Shown here: positions 22,702-26,283 of the stretch, in pieces
Layout: each line of letters starts with the position of its first letter
Numbering within the stretch: position 1 is the first letter of the stretch
DNA from: an uncultured Lacibacter sp.
Lineage (GTDB): Bacteria; Bacteroidota; Bacteroidia; Chitinophagales; Chitinophagaceae
Length of the DNA stretch: 26,283 nt
Assembly (NCBI RefSeq): GCF_946479605.1
Contig: NZ_CAMLGT010000022.1
Coordinates: 1 to 26,283 of the forward strand
Direction: 5' to 3'
Translations under genes and position numbers: made by a program
The notes under the pieces: model-generated
What the model saw: only the letters and a program-made list of their open reading frames with translations
Told to the model about the DNA's origin: nothing
Databases searched by the model: none

Positions 22702-25095
22702 TTACTTCGCTTTTATTCTTAAAACAGTAAAAGAGTATTTTGGCAAAACCAGTTTATTGTTGAGCACAACATCTGTTGTGGTTACAGGTTTTACATTCTT
22801 CTCATCTGGATTTCCCTGTAAGACTGTTTTCTCTATGTTGTAATTACTAAGATTCAGATCCTTCACATCAACAGTTGCTTCAACAGGTAAAAGATTAACA
22901 AGCTTAACAATGAGGTCGCCTGTTTTTGCATCCTTTACGATTGATGTTGCAATCCGCTTTTGTACATCTGCATTTCCATGATCAACAGTAACACTGCTTT
23001 CAATATATTCTTCACCTGCATTCGTACCAAACATTTTCTGCACTTCATAACCCGGCGTGAGTTTTATTTCACTGTTGTTGAAGTAGATCATATCCGGATT
23101 CCATTGCGTATGACCTTCTTTCGCCAGTAATGGTGCATAAGATGTCATCTCCACCACATCACCGTTGCGTTCCACACTGCACAAATACAAGGCTTCCGCC
23201 AATGCAGTTTCCATATTGTTCGGCCGTCCTCTTACATGCGCAGCATATTCACCGAGATACACTTTTGATTTCTTGCGATCATACTTATCATAGAAATCCT
23301 GGTTGTTGATTAACCATGCCGGCGGCACATAATAATGTTCATCCACCATTGGAACTTCCAGCTTTGATGCGAAGTCCCAGCCAAAACGGTAATCGCTTCC
23401 TTCGTAAAAAGGCCCTACTGTTCCAATAACTGTTATGGCAGGATATTTTGTTTTGATGGCTTTATAGATCATCGCAAAGCGTTCTTTAAACACTTCCGAT
23501 ATCAGATCTTCGTTACCGATACCAATGTATTTTAAATTGAACGGTGCCGGATGCCCTGCTGCTGCACGGAGTTTGCCCCATGTTGTATTTTTATCTGCAT
23601 TGGCCCATTCGATCAAATCGAGAATATCCTGGATATACGCATCCATTTCATTGAGCGGAATACCCCCCTGCTGTCCTGCAATGCCTGTTTGATGATGATG
23701 ACTTGAGTTCTGACAGGGAACACCTGCAGCAAGCACGGGCAACGGTTCTGCGCCGATATCTTCACAAAACTGGAAATACTCGTAATAACCAAGCCCCATC
23801 GTTTGGTGATAGCCCCACAAATTAAAATCGGGCTTCCGTTCTTCGAGTTTGCCAATTGAATTTTTCCAGCGATAAATATTATCAATGCCATTCCCATGCG
23901 CCAGGCAACCGCCGGGGAAACGCATAAAACGTGGTTTGATATCGGCAATAGCTTGTGCCAGGTCGGCTCTTAAACCATTCTTTCTGTTCTTGAATGTTTT
24001 TTGAGGGAAGAGCGAAACAACATCAATGGCGGTTTCTTGTTTTTTTGCAGTGATTGAAAGCCTTGCATGTTTAACAGTAGTATTTGCTGTGAACACTGCT
24101 TGGTACTGTTTCCAGTTTGAAGTATTTGCAGCAATCGTTATCTCGTTTGAAACCTTCGTTCCATTACTGTCAATTAACACAATCGATAAACCACCCCTGC
24201 TTGCCGAACGTGCAAACAAAGAAAGATCATACTTCTCACCTGCTGCAACAGGAATGCCATCAAAGCCATTATTAACTATTACATCGCCGTTTTGCAATAC
24301 AGCATAGTGCGGATTGTTTTTAGAAACAGGTTGAGCAGTTTCAATTACTAATTTTCCGTTTTTGTTTATCCAGTTAGTGGTACTGTTCCATTCTCTTCTG
24401 TCATTTGAGTTATATTCAAAATCCCTGTTCTGGATCAGCTCGGCATACAAACCGCCATCGGCAGCATAATTCAGGTCTTCAAAAAAAACACCCACCAGTT
24501 TATCGCTGATCTTTTTCTTATTGCCCATATTTACAGACAATGAAACATTTACAGGTTTCAGTGTAGCATTCTTTTCTGCAAAACTTTGTGCAGTTACACT
24601 GTATTGCATATTGCGATACGCTTCCAGGTCGGTATGATTGATCAATGCCTGCACCAAACTCCACGGTTGTTTATGAATAACAGCAGCATTACTTAATGCA
24701 TTACTGATTGCAGGAAATCTTGTCTTGACTTCTTCATACAAAAAATAATCCTGCGGTTTCCACAACAACAGATCACTACTGTATGCTACAGCAACAACTT
24801 TATGTTCAGCTTCCGTAAAAAAGTAACAGGCCCACTCAGTCGTACTATTCTTTACCAAGACAGGATCGAACATTTTCTTACTTGAACCCCATCGGCCGTA
24901 ATCGCTTCGTAAAAAAGAAAATTCATTGCCGATGCTGATCCAGTTCTTGCCATCAAAACTATAAGCAATGTGCAAACCGTTTTTATTCTCATTCTTGCCG
25001 GTGGTATATCCTTTTACAAAAACCGAATCGGGCTGCTGTGCAAATGCCCCCATCACAGAAACAACAAACAACAAAGTCAGTAATCCTTTTTTCAT
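22702..25095 (-). CDS. GH51 alpha-L-arabinofuranosidase with extra N-terminal propeller-like domain
   Basis: 797 residues, longer than a typical single-domain GH51 (about 500-650). After a signal peptide (1-20), residues about 25-170 look like part of a GH43-type propeller (GLHIAYSFDGKNW, MFDPVLVKN, YSSDLLLWKP). The GH51 body starts about 183 (VSLSVNM...GVFFEDLNYAADGGLYAELIQNRDFE). A CBM4/9-like sandwich is inserted at about 235-365. The TIM barrel then carries RFMRFPGGCLAHG (389-401), acid/base E529 in IGIGNEDL and nucleophile E616 in VYLGEYAAH. The arabinofuranosidase C-terminal sandwich ends the protein. Known members release alpha-L-arabinofuranose from arabinan, arabinoxylan or arabinogalactan. 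The gene lies 22 bp after GH127 and 8 bp before DUF2264, so it is in an operon. The function of the N-terminal domain is unknown; binding is likely since too few blades are present for a full GH43. Confidence 0.92.
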   Translation of the reverse strand: MKKGLLTLLFVVSVMGAFAQQPDSVFVKGYTTGKNENKNGLHIAYSFDGKNWISIGNEFSFLRSDYGRWGSSKKMFDPVLVKNSTTEWACYFFTEAEHKVVAVAYSSDLLLWKPQDYFLYEEVKTRFPAISNALSNAAVIHKQPWSLVQALINHTDLEAYRNMQYSVTAQSFAEKNATLKPVNVSLSVNMGNKKKISDKLVGVFFEDLNYAADGGLYAELIQNRDFEYNSNDRREWNSTTNWINKNGKLVIETAQPVSKNNPHYAVLQNGDVIVNNGFDGIPVAAGEKYDLSLFARSASRGGLSIVLIDSNGTKVSNEITIAANTSNWKQYQAVFTANTTVKHARLSITAKKQETAIDVVSLFPQKTFKNRKNGLRADLAQAIADIKPRFMRFPGGCLAHGNGIDNIYRWKNSIGKLEERKPDFNLWGYHQTMGLGYYEYFQFCEDIGAEPLPVLAAGVPCQNSSHHHQTGIAGQQGGIPLNEMDAYIQDILDLIEWANADKNTTWGKLRAAAGHPAPFNLKYIGIGNEDLISEVFKERFAMIYKAIKTKYPAITVIGTVGPFYEGSDYRFGWDFASKLEVPMVDEHYYVPPAWLINNQDFYDKYDRKKSKVYLGEYAAHVRGRPNNMETALAEALYLCSVERNGDVVEMTSYAPLLAKEGHTQWNPDMIYFNNSEIKLTPGYEVQKMFGTNAGEEYIESSVTVDHGNADVQKRIATSIVKDAKTGDLIVKLVNLLPVEATVDVKDLNLSNYNIEKTVLQGNPDEKNVKPVTTTDVVLNNKLVLPKYSFTVLRIKAK

Positions 25096-25117
25096 CTGCC
25101 TGTTTTTAAATGATTTT

Positions 25118-26283
25118 TTATTTCAGCAACCGTACATAATAGATACCGCCGGCTGTTGATTTATCCTTTGCTGCAAATTTTACCGTGAGTAATTTTTCCT
25201 TTGTCAGTTCTGCCGGTAATGGATAATCCACATCAAAAAACTGATCGCCTTTCGATCCATTCAGCTCAACTGTTTGCAATAACACATCATTCACATAAAT
25301 ATCAAACAACCGGTTACGATCCTGTCCGAAATAAGTAATACGCAATGTGCGTGCAGCAGCATCGGTATTTTTCAACTCATAGCTGAACCATTTTCTTGCT
25401 GTACGCCAGTGACGGTCTTTATGCACACCGGCTTCTGTCTGCTCTCCTTTAAAATTGTGATCCGATTCAGGTTGCTGTTCACCCGGTGCTACCTGGTCAA
25501 CCGTTATCTTTTCTAATGCCAGTCGTACTTCTTCCTTTTTGCGTATTTCTTCTTTAATTGTTTCCAGTTGTGCAGGTGTAGCATAGCGCCAGTATAACAT
25601 ATATCGACTGTCGTGAATCGTATAAAAAGGAACCAGCTGCAGATCTTTATACTTCGCCGGATAAACCAATGAAGCAGCGGTGTAGGTAAATGCTTTTCCC
25701 TTTACAGGCTGCAGCGATGTAATGTTTTTCTTATCAGCTGTTACAATCATGGGCGCATCATCTATCGGGTAAGAAGGTCCGTTTGCAACATGCCCCATAC
25801 GACTGTCATCTGCTTTCAATCCCTTTAATCCGGTTGTATCCGTTGCTGCAGCCAATACAATCGGCCCACGAACAAACGATACCCACGATGAACTGTCGGG
25901 CAAAAACTCTGCTTTAATTTCCATGGGCAATTGAATCGTCAGCACATCGCCGGTTTTCCAAACACGTGTAACAGATGCATACGAATTTTCATTGCGCTTC
26001 ACCTGCACGGCTTGTTTATTTACATAGGCTTTCAACGCACCATCCTTTACCCACGAAGGATAGCGGAACAGAATTGCAAACTGCTGCGGTTTCTTTATCG
26101 TAATCTTTAATGTTGTTGTTTCAGTATTTGGAAAAGCGGTTTGTTGTTCAACCTGCAAACCTTTTTCTTTCCAGTTAAGTGTGGATGGAATAAAAAAGTT
26201 GACATACAGATCTTTTGCATTGTGTGTATAGATCAACTCGCCATACTTACCATGATTTTCCATACCCGTACCAACACAGCACC
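25118..26283 (-). CDS. GH127 (DUF1680) beta-L-arabinofuranosidase family, C-terminal part (cut by window edge)
   Basis: The last 387 codons are visible; the frame is open to the window edge and the gene begins outside. The first visible residues read CCVGTGMENHGKYGE, the hallmark of GH127. In the characterised Bifidobacterium enzyme HypBA1 the Cys-Cys pair supplies the nucleophile and a zinc ligand, so the catalytic site is intact as far as can be seen. An apparent ATG at 26263 lies inside this motif and is not the start. The rest consists of beta-sandwich domains (FRYPSWVKDGALKAYVNKQ, WVSFVRGPIVLAAATD) and a C-terminal sandwich (RTLRITYFGQDRNRLFDIYVNDVLL). GH127 members release beta-L-arabinofuranose, for example from extensin-type glycans, though DUF1680 includes other activities. 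It is 22 bp upstream of GH51 in the same operon. Confidence 0.9.
   Translation of the reverse strand, partial: CCVGTGMENHGKYGELIYTHNAKDLYVNFFIPSTLNWKEKGLQVEQQTAFPNTETTTLKITIKKPQQFAILFRYPSWVKDGALKAYVNKQAVQVKRNENSYASVTRVWKTGDVLTIQLPMEIKAEFLPDSSSWVSFVRGPIVLAAATDTTGLKGLKADDSRMGHVANGPSYPIDDAPMIVTADKKNITSLQPVKGKAFTYTAASLVYPAKYKDLQLVPFYTIHDSRYMLYWRYATPAQLETIKEEIRKKEEVRLALEKITVDQVAPGEQQPESDHNFKGEQTEAGVHKDRHWRTARKWFSYELKNTDAAARTLRITYFGQDRNRLFDIYVNDVLLQTVELNGSKGDQFFDVDYPLPAELTKEKLLTVKFAAKDKSTAGGIYYVRLLK

Noticed and set aside
25118..26263. Treating the GH127 piece as a complete 381-residue protein from the ATG at 26263
   Set aside because: The frame remains open to the window edge and the residues before that Met complete the conserved CCVGTG motif, so the Met is internal.
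1..26283. CRISPR arrays, insertion sequences, tRNA or rRNA genes, phage or secretion-system genes
   Set aside because: No spaced repeats, transposase motifs, cloverleaf-like segments or rRNA-like sequence were seen; nearly all space is taken by carbohydrate-related genes.

Overview
This 26.3 kb window is a carbohydrate-utilisation region of a Bacteroidota bacterium. The evidence is a SusC/SusD pair, a DUF1735 plus discoidin surface lipoprotein, lipobox and signal-peptide leaders on almost every enzyme, weak ribosome-binding sites, and dense packing of glycoside hydrolases with two-component regulators. Composition and protein style suggest the Chitinophagaceae, but that placement is inference. 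No RNA gene, insertion sequence, phage gene or CRISPR array was seen.

Left part (1-3569, minus strand): GH2 -> GH76 -> GH125. GH76 is an endo-alpha-1,6-mannanase family and GH125 an exo-alpha-1,6-mannosidase family; the GH125 gene runs off the left edge. A 443-bp divergent region (3570-4012) separates this set from a plus-strand pair at 4013-5815: a receiver-AraC response regulator without an adjacent kinase, and a GH43 enzyme. A bidirectional terminator follows at 5821-5850.

Central part (5935-18258, minus strand): SusC -> SusD -> DUF1735/discoidin lipoprotein -> perfect hairpin -> lipoprotein with an HEVGH metallopeptidase motif -> GH92 fused to a basic-secretory-protein (BSP) metallopeptidase domain -> second GH92. 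With GH76 and GH125, this gives side-chain and backbone enzymes for alpha-mannan or mannosylated glycoprotein. Two peptidase-like proteins point to a protein-linked target. The fused mannosidase-peptidase is the most unusual item in the window.

Right part: a sensor kinase and OmpR-type regulator (18424-20616, plus strand) diverge from susC and are the natural candidates to control it. They converge on a minus-strand operon, GH127 -> GH51 -> DUF2264 (26283-20642), whose first gene is cut by the right edge. GH127 and GH51 are arabinofuranosidase families, so this operon points to arabinose-containing glycans. The window may hold two adjacent loci, or one composite locus for a glycan or glycoprotein carrying both mannose and arabinose.

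The frames of three genes (susC, the DUF1735 lipoprotein, the kinase) stay open upstream to a TTG. In each case an internal ATG fits better with a signal peptide or membrane anchor and with gene spacing, and is used here.
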